Below, in pieces: positions 8,450-18,116 of a DNA stretch of 64,000 nt (its first letter is position 1; the number at the start of each line of letters is the position of its first letter). Under the pieces are notes generated by a model that made no database searches, was not told where the DNA came from, and worked only from the letters and a program-made list of their open reading frames with translations. Made by a program: the position numbers and the translations under genes. The DNA is from CAYQUC01 sp964514215 (GTDB lineage: Bacteria; Pseudomonadota; Gammaproteobacteria; UBA6429; Thiohalophilaceae): assembly GCA_964514215.1 (NCBI GenBank), contig CAZEPW010000002.1, positions 55,821-119,820 on the forward strand. Reading direction: 5' to 3'.

Positions 8450-10204
8450 ATGTCTGACCATACTATTTCAAAAAATAAAATTCGAAAACTGCCAATCAGC
8501 TTATCCAATCAAATAGCTGCTGGCGAAGTTGTTGAACGACCAGCTTCTATTTTAAAAGAGTTAATTGAAAATAGTATTGATTCTGGTGCCAATCAAATTC
8601 GAATTGATATTCAACAGGCCGGTTTAGAAAAAATCAGTGTTACTGACAATGGCTGTGGAATTCCTGCCAATGAATTACATCTGGCTGTTAGCCCTCACGC
8701 GACCAGTAAAATTTATTCTCAGGAACAACTGGGACATATTAATACCCTTGGTTTTCGAGGCGAGGCGTTGGCGAGTATCGCTTCAGTATCAAAATTTGAA
8801 ATCACCTCAAAAGTAGCTGAAGATGACACTGCGTGGAGATTGGATTATTCAAATAAAAATAAATCATCTTATGATGAACAAGACGTTAATAATTTAAAGT
8901 TAACTCCGATGGCTCATCCTATTGGAACGACAGTGACGGCAAATAAGATATTTTATAATACACCTGCCCGAAAAAAATATTTACGAACCGAACGAACCGA
9001 GTATTTACATGTAGAACGCGTTATAAAACAATTGATATTAAGTGATTTTAATTCAGCATTTGTATTTATTCATAATGAACGCGAAGTATATCGCTTTCAA
9101 CAAGCACTGGATCAATCTGCTCAAGCGCGTCGAATATTAAAAATATGCGGTAAATCCTTTTACGATAATAGTGTAACACTTAATTTTAAAGCCTCCGGCA
9201 TGACATTAACCGGTTGGCTAGCAACGAGCCATTATTCTAGAGCTAGTGCTGATACGCAGTATTTTTATATTAATGGTCGAATAATACGTGATCGGGTAAT
9301 TTTTCACGCAATTCGTTTGGCATTCCAAGATAAAATACCTGAAGGGCGTTATGTTGCTTATGTTTTGTATTTAACGATTGGTACTGAGTTTATCGATGTT
9401 AATGTCCATCCAACTAAGCATGAAGTTCGGTTTGATGATATGCGATTGGTTCATGATTTTTTAACTCATGTTATCACTCAGGCGTTAAATTCTAATAGTT
9501 TTAATGATGATAACAACATTAAAGAACAACGTGACGATGTTGATTTGGTTTCTGAAATAAAACCAAATTATTATACCGCTTCAAAAACTAAAGAAAATGA
9601 AAGTAGTAAAGAAACTTCCAATAAATTACCTCAAGTATTTTTTGGAACGGTATTAACAATTTTTAAACAACGATACGCTTTAACTGAACATCAATCTGAC
9701 ATTAAATTAATCGATATTAAACAAGCACAAAGTTATTTAACGGCTCTAAATTTAATGGAACAGCTTACGAATAAGCTTATACAATCTAAACCTTTAATGA
9801 TTCCGGTGAGCATAACATTAGAACAAAAACAAATTGATGTTATTGACAATAAAATATGCTTTTTAAATGAATTAGGGATAGAGCTGACTGTTACCGGGTT
9901 AAATTCGCTGTTATTACGTACTATACCGGTAGCGCTAACGGGTATTGATTATATTACATTATTTAAAAATATCGCGATATTTTTATTGGACTCAGCAACC
10001 ACTGAAATTAAAATATCGAACTTAATTCCTGTGCTTTGTCATGCGGATTTAATCGATAATCATAATATTAATTTTGATTATGCTTTAGCTTTAGTTACTA
10101 ACTTAAACAAACTTGATAAAACTTTATTACTGTCTCACGATATTAATTGGTGGCAGTTACTTAGTATTGATGACTTTGAACGACTGTTAAACGATAAACG
10201 ATAA
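8450..10204 (+). CDS. mutL: DNA mismatch repair protein MutL
   Basis: 584 aa. MutL is the ATP-gated matchmaker between MutS (also in this window at 57518-60154) and downstream nuclease or helicase. The GHKL ATPase motifs are present: ELIENSIDSGA, DNGCGI, TLGFRGEALASIASV and GTTVTANKIFYNTPARKKYL, then VNVHPTKHEVRF near 330. After a polar linker (about 350-395) a shorter C-terminal dimerisation domain follows. I see no DQHAAEE-type endonuclease motif in the C-terminal domain; the spot reads ALTEHQSDIKLIDIKQAQSY. Starts at ATG 8450 without a strong ribosome site. Confidence 0.95.
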   Translation: MSDHTISKNKIRKLPISLSNQIAAGEVVERPASILKELIENSIDSGANQIRIDIQQAGLEKISVTDNGCGIPANELHLAVSPHATSKIYSQEQLGHINTLGFRGEALASIASVSKFEITSKVAEDDTAWRLDYSNKNKSSYDEQDVNNLKLTPMAHPIGTTVTANKIFYNTPARKKYLRTERTEYLHVERVIKQLILSDFNSAFVFIHNEREVYRFQQALDQSAQARRILKICGKSFYDNSVTLNFKASGMTLTGWLATSHYSRASADTQYFYINGRIIRDRVIFHAIRLAFQDKIPEGRYVAYVLYLTIGTEFIDVNVHPTKHEVRFDDMRLVHDFLTHVITQALNSNSFNDDNNIKEQRDDVDLVSEIKPNYYTASKTKENESSKETSNKLPQVFFGTVLTIFKQRYALTEHQSDIKLIDIKQAQSYLTALNLMEQLTNKLIQSKPLMIPVSITLEQKQIDVIDNKICFLNELGIELTVTGLNSLLLRTIPVALTGIDYITLFKNIAIFLLDSATTEIKISNLIPVLCHADLIDNHNINFDYALALVTNLNKLDKTLLLSHDINWWQLLSIDDFERLLNDKR

Positions 10205-10209
10205 AAGTA

Positions 10210-11163
10210 ATGATAAATTCAACATTGCCTCCAGCAATTTTTTTAATGGGGCCTACGGCCTCTGGTAAGACTGCGATCGCGCTAGAACTCGTTAAACAGT
10301 TACCGGTTGATATTATTAGTGTGGATTCGGCATTAATTTATCGCGATATGAATATTGGTACAGCGAAACCCGATGCCGAGACACTGGCGCAAGCTCCACA
10401 TCGGTTAATCGATATTATTGATGCTAGTGAATCGTATTCGGTTGCTCAGTTTTGTGATGATGCTTTACGTGAAATGAAGGCTATTATTAATCGTGATCGT
10501 ATTCCACTATTAGTTGGTGGCACAATGTTGTATTACAAAGCACTTCGTCATGGTTTATCGAATATGCCAAGTAGTGATCCTGTTATTCGTGAAAAATTGA
10601 AATTACAAGCGACTGAAATGGGCTGGCCTTATATGCACGAGCAATTAGCGCAAATTGATCCTAGTACCGCCGCTAGATTACACCCGAATGATCCTCAGAG
10701 AATTCAACGGGCTTTAGAGGTGTATGAAATTTCTGGTAAACCAATTTCGGCGTTTCATGCGCAAAGCCAAAATTATACACTTGATTATAATGTTATTGAT
10801 TTAGTTGTGGCACCTTCTCAACGCTCGGTATTACATGCCAATATCGAGTTACGTTTTAATCAGATGCTTGATAGTGGCTTGATTGATGAAGTTCAGCAAT
10901 TTTATTTACGCGGTGATCTGAGTCTAGATAAGCCGTCGATGCGTTGTGTTGGTTATCGCCAAGTTTGGGAATATCTCGATGGGTACTTGTCGAAGCCAGA
11001 AATGACTGATCGTGCCATTATTAGTACACGGCAATTGGCGAAACGGCAATTTACATGGTTGCGCTCTGAGTCTCCACATGACTGGATTGACAGTCTTGAA
11101 AAAAATTTTTTGAATAAAGCCTTGAAAAAAATCAGACAATCTCCATATATAAATAACTTATAG
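10210..11163 (+). CDS. miaA: tRNA dimethylallyltransferase MiaA
   Basis: 317 aa, typical length. MiaA adds a dimethylallyl group to A37 of tRNAs that read UNN codons, the first step toward ms2i6A. P-loop MGPTASGKTA at residues 13-22, substrate motif DSALIYRDMNIGTAKP, PLLVGGTMLYYKAL and HPNDPQRIQRALEV are all intact. It begins 5 bases after mutL, so the two are cotranscribed. Confidence 0.96.
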   Translation: MINSTLPPAIFLMGPTASGKTAIALELVKQLPVDIISVDSALIYRDMNIGTAKPDAETLAQAPHRLIDIIDASESYSVAQFCDDALREMKAIINRDRIPLLVGGTMLYYKALRHGLSNMPSSDPVIREKLKLQATEMGWPYMHEQLAQIDPSTAARLHPNDPQRIQRALEVYEISGKPISAFHAQSQNYTLDYNVIDLVVAPSQRSVLHANIELRFNQMLDSGLIDEVQQFYLRGDLSLDKPSMRCVGYRQVWEYLDGYLSKPEMTDRAIISTRQLAKRQFTWLRSESPHDWIDSLEKNFLNKALKKIRQSPYINNL

Positions 11164-11197
11164 CCAGTAATGCGTCTATTGAATAGCCCTCTGACCT

Positions 11198-11218
11198 CTA
11201 TCGTTAATAATACGATAG
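11198..11218 (+). terminator. Hairpin between miaA and hfq
   Basis: A perfect 7-bp stem CTATCGT / ACGATAG with a 7-base loop, 35 bases after the miaA stop. Only a short GGTTTGTG follows, so it is a weak terminator at best and may allow readthrough into hfq. Confidence 0.35.
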
Positions 11219-11385
11219 GTTTGTGCTAGTATTAGGCTGCATTCTTAGGAATTCGTGGAAATTCATAGGAATTTGTGACAATTTTGAATTGTTGACATTT
11301 ATTTGGTCAATTTTTAATCGTTATGAGATCCCGAAATACGGGACGGATTACACTCCATACAATTAAAATACAAGGAGATTTTATT

Positions 11386-11646
11386 ATGGGTAAGGGGCAA
11401 GCATTGCAAGATCCTTTCTTAAATGCGCTCAGGAAAGAACGAATTCCTGTGTCTATTTTTCTCGTAAATGGTATTAAGCTACAAGGGCAGGTTGAATCAT
11501 TTGATCAATTTGTCGTGTTATTGCGTAATAGTGTTAACCAAATGGTATATAAACATGCAATTTCAACGATAGTGCCATCGCGTAATATTAAATTACCAAT
11601 GGCGGATGAAATCGAATCGTCAAATACTGTTACGGGTAATAGTTAG
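11386..11646 (+). CDS. hfq: RNA chaperone Hfq
   Basis: 86 aa. Hfq forms a hexameric ring that pairs small RNAs with target mRNAs. The N-terminus MGKGQALQDPFLNALRKERI, Sm1 motif VNGIKLQGQVESFDQFVVLL and Sm2 motif YKHAISTIVPSR are nearly identical to the family. An open frame extends upstream to 11323, but the strong AAGGAG ribosome site at about 11371-11376 and the family N-terminus fix ATG 11386. The C-terminal tail after the Sm fold is short (about 15 residues). Located between miaA and hflX as in most gammaproteobacteria. Confidence 0.98.
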   Translation: MGKGQALQDPFLNALRKERIPVSIFLVNGIKLQGQVESFDQFVVLLRNSVNQMVYKHAISTIVPSRNIKLPMADEIESSNTVTGNS

Positions 11647-11684
11647 TTTAATTATTATTTCCAGTTATTGCAGGAGCTTCCAGA

Positions 11685-13007
11685 TTGTTTGAACGACCTA
11701 AAAGTGGCGAACGTGCAGTTATCGTCCACATTGAATATTATGGTTCAACAGTAGAAGATAGTCTGGCAGAGTTCAAAGAACTAGCGCGTTCTGCTGGTGC
11801 CGAGGTGTTAGATATTCTGACAGGCTCACGCACAGCTCCTGATCCACGTCATTTTATTGGTAAAGGAAAAATTGAGGAACTCAAAACACTCGTTCAATCG
11901 CTTGATGCTGAAATTGTGTTATTCAACCATGAATTATCGCCAGCACAAGAACGTAATATTGAAGCCAGTATTGAATGCCGAGTGCTTGATAGGACGGGAT
12001 TAATACTTGATATTTTTGCTCAACGCGCTCGAACGCATGATGGTAAGTTACAAGTTGAATTAGCTCAATTAAGCCATTTAGCGACACGTTTAGTACGTGG
12101 TTGGACGCATCTTGAACGTCAAAAAGGCGGGATTGGATTAAGAGGTCCTGGGGAAACTCAATTAGAAACCGATCGACGTTTATTAAATGAACGTATTAAG
12201 CAATTGAATAAGCGTTTAAAACGTGTTCAGAGTCAGCGCGAGCAAGGTCGACGTTCTCGTAAACGAGCAGACATTGCCACAGTATCCTTAGTTGGTTACA
12301 CCAACGCCGGTAAATCTACTTTGTTTAATACTTTAACGGAGTCTGAGGTTTATGCTGAAGATCAGTTATTCGCAACTTTAGATCCGACGTTACGACGCTT
12401 GGAACTGCCCGATGGTGATGCCGTTATTTTAGTTGATACTGTTGGTTTTATTCGCGATTTACCGCATGATCTTGTTGCTGCTTTTCGTTCTACATTACAG
12501 GAAACCTGCGAAGCTGATTTACTGCTGCATGTTATCGATGCTTCTAGTCCTATTCGTGAGCAAAATATTAATGAAGTGAACAAAGTTTTAAAAGAAATCA
12601 AAGCCGATTCAGTGAAGACTATAGAGGTTTATAATAAGGTTGATTGCATGGCGAGTAATAATGAGGCTCGAGTGGATAGAGATGCTCAGGGGCAAGTTAC
12701 TCGAATATGGGTTTCGGCTTTAACCGGCGACGGTTTAGATGAGCTACAACAGCTTTTAAAAGAAGTATTAGCGGAAGATACAATTAAACATCAAATTTCA
12801 CTAGGGCCGACCGAGGGTCGGCTGCGAGCGAGTATATTTGCGATGGGCAGTGTTCAAAACGAACAAATATCAGACGATGGTAGTGCTGTTATGGACATTA
12901 CCTTAAAACGCAAGGATTGGTTTGCTTTGTGTAAAAAAGAGCATATTGAGCAAAAAATTGTCGATCCAGTGGATAGACGACTTGCGATAGAGGCCAAAGA
13001 TCCATAA
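11685..13007 (+). CDS. hflX: Ribosome-associated GTPase HflX
   Basis: 440 aa. HflX splits stalled or stressed 70S ribosomes. The HflX N-terminal domain (about 1-195, with GLRGPGETQLETDRRLL) precedes a G domain with GYTNAGKSTLFN, DTVGFIRDLP and NKVD. The start is TTG 11685, supported by an AGGAG site at 11672-11676 with 8-base spacing and by the family beginning MFERPKSGERAVIVHI. It follows hfq by 38 bases. Confidence 0.96.
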   Translation: MFERPKSGERAVIVHIEYYGSTVEDSLAEFKELARSAGAEVLDILTGSRTAPDPRHFIGKGKIEELKTLVQSLDAEIVLFNHELSPAQERNIEASIECRVLDRTGLILDIFAQRARTHDGKLQVELAQLSHLATRLVRGWTHLERQKGGIGLRGPGETQLETDRRLLNERIKQLNKRLKRVQSQREQGRRSRKRADIATVSLVGYTNAGKSTLFNTLTESEVYAEDQLFATLDPTLRRLELPDGDAVILVDTVGFIRDLPHDLVAAFRSTLQETCEADLLLHVIDASSPIREQNINEVNKVLKEIKADSVKTIEVYNKVDCMASNNEARVDRDAQGQVTRIWVSALTGDGLDELQQLLKEVLAEDTIKHQISLGPTEGRLRASIFAMGSVQNEQISDDGSAVMDITLKRKDWFALCKKEHIEQKIVDPVDRRLAIEAKDP

Positions 13008-13094
13008 AATTTGCGCTACATTTAAGAATCGAATTTTTTGAATAAGTAACAAAAAATAATCACTATTAATTTTAATTAAAATATGGAGTCATAC

Positions 13095-14264
13095 ATGGCT
13101 TGGAATGAACCAGGCGGTTCCGGGGGAGATAAAGATCCTTGGGGAAATCGCGGTAAAGATCAGGGACCACCTGATTTAGATGAAGTTATTAAGAATGTAC
13201 AAAAGAAAATATCAGGTATATTCGGAGGTAATGGCTCGGGAGGCAAAGGTGGTTCAGGTAGCGCAAAAGGTATCGCTTCTGTTTTTGTCATCATTTTTGG
13301 TTTAGCTGCACTTGTCTGGGGCTTTGCTGGAATTTATATTGTTGATGAAGGTAAGCAAGCGGTGGTATTGCAGTTTGGGAGATTTCACTCAATTTCAGAT
13401 CCCGGGCCACATTGGTTACCGATTGGAATTCAGGAAAAGTCGCTAATTAATGTCTCCGGTGTTCGAAAAATTAATATCGGCCAAGGCTCGGATGAAGCAC
13501 TCATGTTAACCGGGGATGACAATATTGTTGATGTTGAATATGTTATTCAGTACAACATTAAAAATGCCAAAGATTATTTGTTTAATGATGTGCTACCCGA
13601 TCAATCGATCTTATTAGCAACCCAAAGTTCTGTCAGAGAAGTTGTCGGGCATGAAGACTTTGAGTCCGTTATTAAAGGCAAACGTATTGCTATTGCAGAA
13701 GAAGTTAAAGTCAAAGTTCAATTGATTCTTGATCACTATAAAACCGGGATTCAGTTACGAGGCTTTGATATGCAGAAATCAGTTGCTCCAAGCGTTGTCT
13801 TACCGGCATTCTTTGATGTTAAAGCAGCAGAACAAGAAAAAGAAAAGGCCATTAATAAAGCGAATGGTTATGCCAATTCGATTATACCGAGAGCCGAAGG
13901 TCAGGCTGCGCGTATAGTGCAAGAGGCCGAGGCTTATAAATCCGAAGTGATTGCTCGTGCAACGGGTGAAACCACACGTTTCACAAAAATCTTACGGGAA
14001 TATGAGAAAGCACCAAAAGTAACGCGTCAACGTTTATATTTGGAAGCAATGGAAACAGTATTTTCTGAAACAAATAAAGTGATGATCGATGTTAAGGGCG
14101 GTAATAACATGATGTATTTACCTTTAGATCAAATTGTAAAATCACGTAAATCAGCTAAAAAATCAGATAGTGAACTATTTAACAATTTAAATACTGAGTC
14201 CAATGCAATAAATGGTGGTTCATCGGTTATTGATGATAATAGTCGCAGCAGGAGAACACGATAA
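13095..14264 (+). CDS. hflK: HflK, SPFH-family subunit of the FtsH modulator complex
   Basis: 389 aa. HflK and HflC form a large periplasm-facing cage around the FtsH protease at the inner membrane. It has a Gly-rich N-terminus (MAWNEPGGSGGDKDPWG), one membrane helix near residues 57-77, an SPFH/band-7 domain and a coiled coil rich in Ala/Glu. ATG 13095 is chosen over ATG 13083 because of the GGAG at 13085-13088 and the conserved MAWN start. Its stop overlaps the hflC start by one base (TAATG). Confidence 0.96.
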   Translation: MAWNEPGGSGGDKDPWGNRGKDQGPPDLDEVIKNVQKKISGIFGGNGSGGKGGSGSAKGIASVFVIIFGLAALVWGFAGIYIVDEGKQAVVLQFGRFHSISDPGPHWLPIGIQEKSLINVSGVRKINIGQGSDEALMLTGDDNIVDVEYVIQYNIKNAKDYLFNDVLPDQSILLATQSSVREVVGHEDFESVIKGKRIAIAEEVKVKVQLILDHYKTGIQLRGFDMQKSVAPSVVLPAFFDVKAAEQEKEKAINKANGYANSIIPRAEGQAARIVQEAEAYKSEVIARATGETTRFTKILREYEKAPKVTRQRLYLEAMETVFSETNKVMIDVKGGNNMMYLPLDQIVKSRKSAKKSDSELFNNLNTESNAINGGSSVIDDNSRSRRTR

Positions 14265-15202
14265 TGACAGCAAAAATGTGGTCAATGTTTATAATAGCGG
14301 CAGTAGCGCTTATCCTTGCAGCAAATTCATTTTACACTGTTGATGAACGGGTATATGCCGTTAAATTTGCTTTGGGTAAGTTTTCTGATTCCAAAATCGA
14401 TTCAGGTTTACATTTAAAATTACCGTTCGTTAATAATGTTAAGAAATTCGATAAACGAATTCAAACCTATGATGTTCGTCCGCAGTTTTTTACAACTGCC
14501 GATAGTGAAATTTTAAATGTTGATTATTATATTAAATGGAAAATATATAATATTGAAGATTTCTATATTAAAAATACCACCGGAATCAATGCAATCAATA
14601 AAGAAGCGGAAGGCCGCTTGTTTGCGATTGTTAACCAAGCTTTATTAGATGTCTTTGCTAAAAAGTCAAAACGCCAAGTTGTTTCAACTGAACGTGAACA
14701 GATTATGCAAAATGTCACTAAAGAAATGAACCTGTTGAGTACTGGCTTGATTGAGGGGCAAGAAGGGTTTGTTTTAAAAGATAACGAAGATCCGGGTTTT
14801 GGGGTAGAAATAATTGATGTTCGTATTAAACGAATTGAGCTACCAGAGGATATCTTACGAAAAACTTTTGAACGAATGAAATCTGATCGTGAAAAAGTAG
14901 CTCGACAGTATCGTGCCGAAGGTGTTAGTGAAGCTAATAAAATTCAGGCTAAAGCCGATAAGGATAAAGTGATTATTATTGCTAATGCAGAACGCGATGG
15001 ACAGATTATTCGTGGTGAAGGTGATGCTACATCAGCTAGAATATTTTCGACAGCTTATAAATCAAACTCTGAATTTTATGCGTTTTATCGCAGTTTGGAA
15101 TCGTATAAAAAATCATTTAGCGATGGTAATGATTTTCTTGTATTAGAGCCAAACTCAGATTTTTTCTCATACTTTAAAAATCAAAAAGCGTTAAAGAAAT
15201 AG
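14264..15202 (+). CDS. hflC: HflC, SPFH-family subunit of the FtsH modulator complex
   Basis: 312 aa partner of HflK. One N-terminal membrane helix (about residues 5-23) followed by an SPFH domain beginning SFYTVDERVYAVKFALGK, then the conserved IDVRIKRIELPEDI and an alpha-helical region ending in FFSYFKN. The one-base overlap with hflK points to coupled translation and a fixed subunit ratio. Confidence 0.96.
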   Translation: MTAKMWSMFIIAAVALILAANSFYTVDERVYAVKFALGKFSDSKIDSGLHLKLPFVNNVKKFDKRIQTYDVRPQFFTTADSEILNVDYYIKWKIYNIEDFYIKNTTGINAINKEAEGRLFAIVNQALLDVFAKKSKRQVVSTEREQIMQNVTKEMNLLSTGLIEGQEGFVLKDNEDPGFGVEIIDVRIKRIELPEDILRKTFERMKSDREKVARQYRAEGVSEANKIQAKADKDKVIIIANAERDGQIIRGEGDATSARIFSTAYKSNSEFYAFYRSLESYKKSFSDGNDFLVLEPNSDFFSYFKNQKALKK

Positions 15203-15238
15203 ATTTAAAAATTACAGTATCGATTTGCAGGAACTTGT

Positions 15239-15427
15239 ATGTGGGATAATATATTAATTGCGGTGGCCTTGGTAATGGTCATCGAAGGTTTTATGCCGGC
15301 AATTAACCCCGAATTGTTTCGTAAAACTATGCTTGCGGTAACCAATATGTCAGATAAGCAATTACGTATCATGGGCATATCGAGCATGGTTGTTGGAGCG
15401 ATATTAGTGTATTTGTTTACCCGTTAA
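15239..15427 (+). CDS. yjeT: YjeT-like DUF2065 small inner membrane protein
   Basis: 62 aa with two predicted membrane helices (about 4-20 and 40-60) and the family features MVIEGFMPAINPE and RIMGISSMVVGA. Function unknown. It sits between hflC and hisZ, the position it occupies between hflC and purA in E. coli. AGGAA ribosome site 8 bases before the ATG. Confidence 0.88.
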   Translation: MWDNILIAVALVMVIEGFMPAINPELFRKTMLAVTNMSDKQLRIMGISSMVVGAILVYLFTR

Positions 15428-15464
15428 ATTATAAAATATTAACTTATAAATCATAGTAAGAAAT

Positions 15465-16655
15465 ATGAAGCAACAAGAAACATGGATATTGCCTGAAGGA
15501 ATTGAAGAGATTCTTCCTCCTCAGGCAAAACAGTTAGATTTAATGAGTCGTCAGTTATTGGATCTATTTTATAGCTGGGGCTATCAATTGGTCATGCCAC
15601 CTTTTATAGAATATTTGGAATCTTTATTAAAAGGCTCTGCTTTAGATTTAGATTTACAAACATTTAAAATTACCGATCAAATGACTGGCCGAATGATGGG
15701 TATTCGTGCCGATATGACGCCTCAAGTTGCACGTATTGATTCACACCATTTATCCAATTCTCAAATATCACGTTTATGTTACTTGGGCACAGTGCTGCAT
15801 ACTCGAGTTAATGGTTTAACGGGCTCTCGTAGTCCGATGCAGTTAGGTGTTGAATTATATGGGCATGAAGGTATTGAGTCCGATATTGAAATGATTCAAT
15901 TAATGATTGAAACCATCAGTCGAGCTGGAATTAAAGAATTATATTTGGATATTGGCCATGTTGGCATTTATCGAGAGTTAGTAAAACACTCGGACTTATC
16001 AGCAGAGCAAGAAAGTGAATTATTTGATATTTTAAATCGCAAATCAAAACCAGAGTTAGTTATTTTATTAGATTCGTGGAAACTTGATGATAATATAACA
16101 ACGATGTTTTCTCAGTTGATTGATTTAAATGGTGGTGTTGAAGTTGTTGCAAAAGCTAAGATGGTATTTTCAAATGCAAATAATGCAGTTTTAAGCGCAT
16201 TAAATAATTTTGAACAAATTGTTAATACCATTCAAAAATTAATGCCGGATGTTCATTTACATTGCGATTTAGCAGAATTACGTGGTTATCATTATCATAC
16301 TGGAGTGGTTTTTTCAGTGTTGGTTGCGGGGCAAGGAGATGCTATTGCGTGGGGAGGGCGATATGATAATATTGCTGCTGCATACGATAATCCGCGTCCA
16401 GCCACAGGTTTTTCGACTGACCTTAAAAAACTCATGTCGATTCAAAATCTAGCAACAACTGTTAAAAATGGCATTATGGCTCCTCATGATGTTAATGATG
16501 TGCTGTTGCAAAAAGAAATAAAATCGCTTCGATTAGCGGGAGAGTGTGTTATTACGTTATTACCCAAGCAAAAAACTACCCCAACTGAGATGGGGTGTGA
16601 TAGAGTTTTAGAAAAACAAAAAAATGTTTGGGTAATTTCCAAAGTGTCAAATTAA
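15465..16655 (+). CDS. hisZ: ATP phosphoribosyltransferase regulatory subunit HisZ
   Basis: 396 aa paralogue of histidyl-tRNA synthetase that lacks aminoacylation activity and is needed by short-form HisG to start and regulate histidine synthesis. Class II synthetase-like motifs are LMSRQLLDLFYSWGYQLVMP, RADMTPQVARI and GGRYDNIAAAY. The C-terminal anticodon-binding domain of true HisRS is absent. Presence of hisZ implies a short HisG elsewhere. hisZ just before purA is the arrangement in pseudomonads. Confidence 0.93.
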   Translation: MKQQETWILPEGIEEILPPQAKQLDLMSRQLLDLFYSWGYQLVMPPFIEYLESLLKGSALDLDLQTFKITDQMTGRMMGIRADMTPQVARIDSHHLSNSQISRLCYLGTVLHTRVNGLTGSRSPMQLGVELYGHEGIESDIEMIQLMIETISRAGIKELYLDIGHVGIYRELVKHSDLSAEQESELFDILNRKSKPELVILLDSWKLDDNITTMFSQLIDLNGGVEVVAKAKMVFSNANNAVLSALNNFEQIVNTIQKLMPDVHLHCDLAELRGYHYHTGVVFSVLVAGQGDAIAWGGRYDNIAAAYDNPRPATGFSTDLKKLMSIQNLATTVKNGIMAPHDVNDVLLQKEIKSLRLAGECVITLLPKQKTTPTEMGCDRVLEKQKNVWVISKVSN

Positions 16656-16687
16656 AAAAATTAAAACTAAAATACAAATATTAGTAC

Positions 16688-16716
16688 TTAGATGATTGAT
16701 TGCAATCAAGTCTAAA
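16688..16716 (+). promoter_or_regulatory. Palindrome in the purA leader
   Basis: A perfect 14-base palindrome TTGATTGCAATCAA at 16696-16709 is flanked by TTAGA (16688-16692) and TCTAA (16711-16715), which would extend it into a bulged hairpin. It lies 35 bases before the purA ATG. It does not match the E. coli PurR box, so I call it only a candidate operator or RNA hairpin. Confidence 0.35.
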
Positions 16717-16743
16717 TAACAACTATAAAGTCGAGTTAAAATT

Positions 16744-18057
16744 ATGGGAAAGAATGTAGTCATCATTGGTACCCAATGGGGTGATGAAGGTAAGGGTAAA
16801 ATTGTCGATTTGTTAACAGACAATGCCAGTGCCGTGGTTCGATTTCAAGGCGGACATAATGCCGGGCATACGCTTGTTATTGGTGATGACAAAACAGTAT
16901 TACATTTAATCCCTTCCGGTGTTTTACGTCAAAATGTCGAGTGTTTGATTGGTAATGGCGTAGTGCTATCACCTACCGCGTTAATTGAAGAATTAAAAAT
17001 GCTTGAAGGTAATGGCATTCCTGCTCGTGAACGATTAACCATCAGCGAAGCCTGCCCACTAATATTGCCTTATCATATTGCACTTGATAATGCTCGTGAA
17101 GTTGCTCGCGGAAAAAAAGCGATAGGGACTACCGGTCGTGGTATCGGCCCGGCTTATGAAGACAAAGTATCGCGTCGTGGATTGCGAGTAGGCGATTTAT
17201 TTCATCGTGAACGTTTTGCTGCGAAGCTGGGTGAAGTATTGGATTATCATAATTTTGCGTTAAAAAATTATTACAAAGCAGACACGGTTGATTTTCAAAA
17301 AGTATTAGATGAAACCTTGGTCATGAGCGAAGAGATTTTACCGATGGTTGGTGATGTTACTGAAATCATTTTTCAGCACCACAAAAAAGGTAATCACATC
17401 ATGTTTGAGGGTGCCCAAGGTGCCTTGCTCGATATTGATCATGGCACTTATCCATATGTCACATCATCGAATACTACCGCTGGTGGTGCTTCTACTGGTA
17501 GTGGTATGGGGCCAAAATATATTTCTTATGTATTAGGCATAACCAAGGCTTACACCACGCGTGTTGGTTCCGGGCCGTTTCCGACCGAACTTTATGATGG
17601 CATTGAATTGCTTGATGCCAGTGGCGAACACATGGCTAAACAAGGTCATGAATTTGGATCAACCACCGGTCGTCCACGTCGCTGCGGTTGGTTTGATGCT
17701 GTTTGTTTACGGCGTTCAGCTCAAATAAACAGTGTTACGGGTTTGTGTATTACTAAGTTAGACGTTCTTGATGGTCTCGATTCATTACGGATCTGCACTG
17801 GTTATAAATACGATGGTGGTACTCGAAACACTCCTCCAGTGGGAGCCGATGCTTTTGAAAGTTGTGAGCCGATTTACGAAGAAATGTCCGGTTGGTCTGA
17901 GTCGACATTTGGCGTAACGGAATATGATAAATTGCCAGCAAATGCAAAAGCCTATTTGAAGCGTCTAGAAGAACTGACCGAGATTCCTATTGATATTATT
18001 TCAACGGGACCTGAAAGAAATGAAACAATTGTGTTGCGTAATCCCTACGAGGTTTAA
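16744..18057 (+). CDS. purA: Adenylosuccinate synthetase
   Basis: 437 aa. PurA joins IMP and aspartate with GTP to make adenylosuccinate in AMP synthesis. GTQWGDEGKGKIVD at residues 9-22 holds the GTP-binding loop; GGHNAGHT, TGRGIGPAYEDK, EGAQGALLDIDHGTYPYVTS and GVTEYDKLP are all intact. It is preceded by hisZ and followed by a convergent terminator shared with greB. Confidence 0.98.
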   Translation: MGKNVVIIGTQWGDEGKGKIVDLLTDNASAVVRFQGGHNAGHTLVIGDDKTVLHLIPSGVLRQNVECLIGNGVVLSPTALIEELKMLEGNGIPARERLTISEACPLILPYHIALDNAREVARGKKAIGTTGRGIGPAYEDKVSRRGLRVGDLFHRERFAAKLGEVLDYHNFALKNYYKADTVDFQKVLDETLVMSEEILPMVGDVTEIIFQHHKKGNHIMFEGAQGALLDIDHGTYPYVTSSNTTAGGASTGSGMGPKYISYVLGITKAYTTRVGSGPFPTELYDGIELLDASGEHMAKQGHEFGSTTGRPRRCGWFDAVCLRRSAQINSVTGLCITKLDVLDGLDSLRICTGYKYDGGTRNTPPVGADAFESCEPIYEEMSGWSESTFGVTEYDKLPANAKAYLKRLEELTEIPIDIISTGPERNETIVLRNPYEV

Positions 18058-18077
18058 ACATACGATTGTCTTAGTCA

Positions 18078-18116
18078 AACCGCTCACTTACTTCTAAGGG
18101 AGCGGATTTTATTTTT
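18078..18116. terminator. Terminator between convergent purA and greB
   Basis: Stem CCGCTC (18080-18085) / GAGCGG (18100-18105) followed by a T-rich run (18107-18116) on the plus strand, 20 bases after the purA stop. The T-run overlaps the last codons of leftward greB. Confidence 0.7.

Noticed and set aside
8450..10204. MutL endonuclease motif
   Set aside because: The DQHAAEE-type sequence is not present in the C-terminal domain; the protein appears to be of the non-nuclease type, though a reader should check by alignment.
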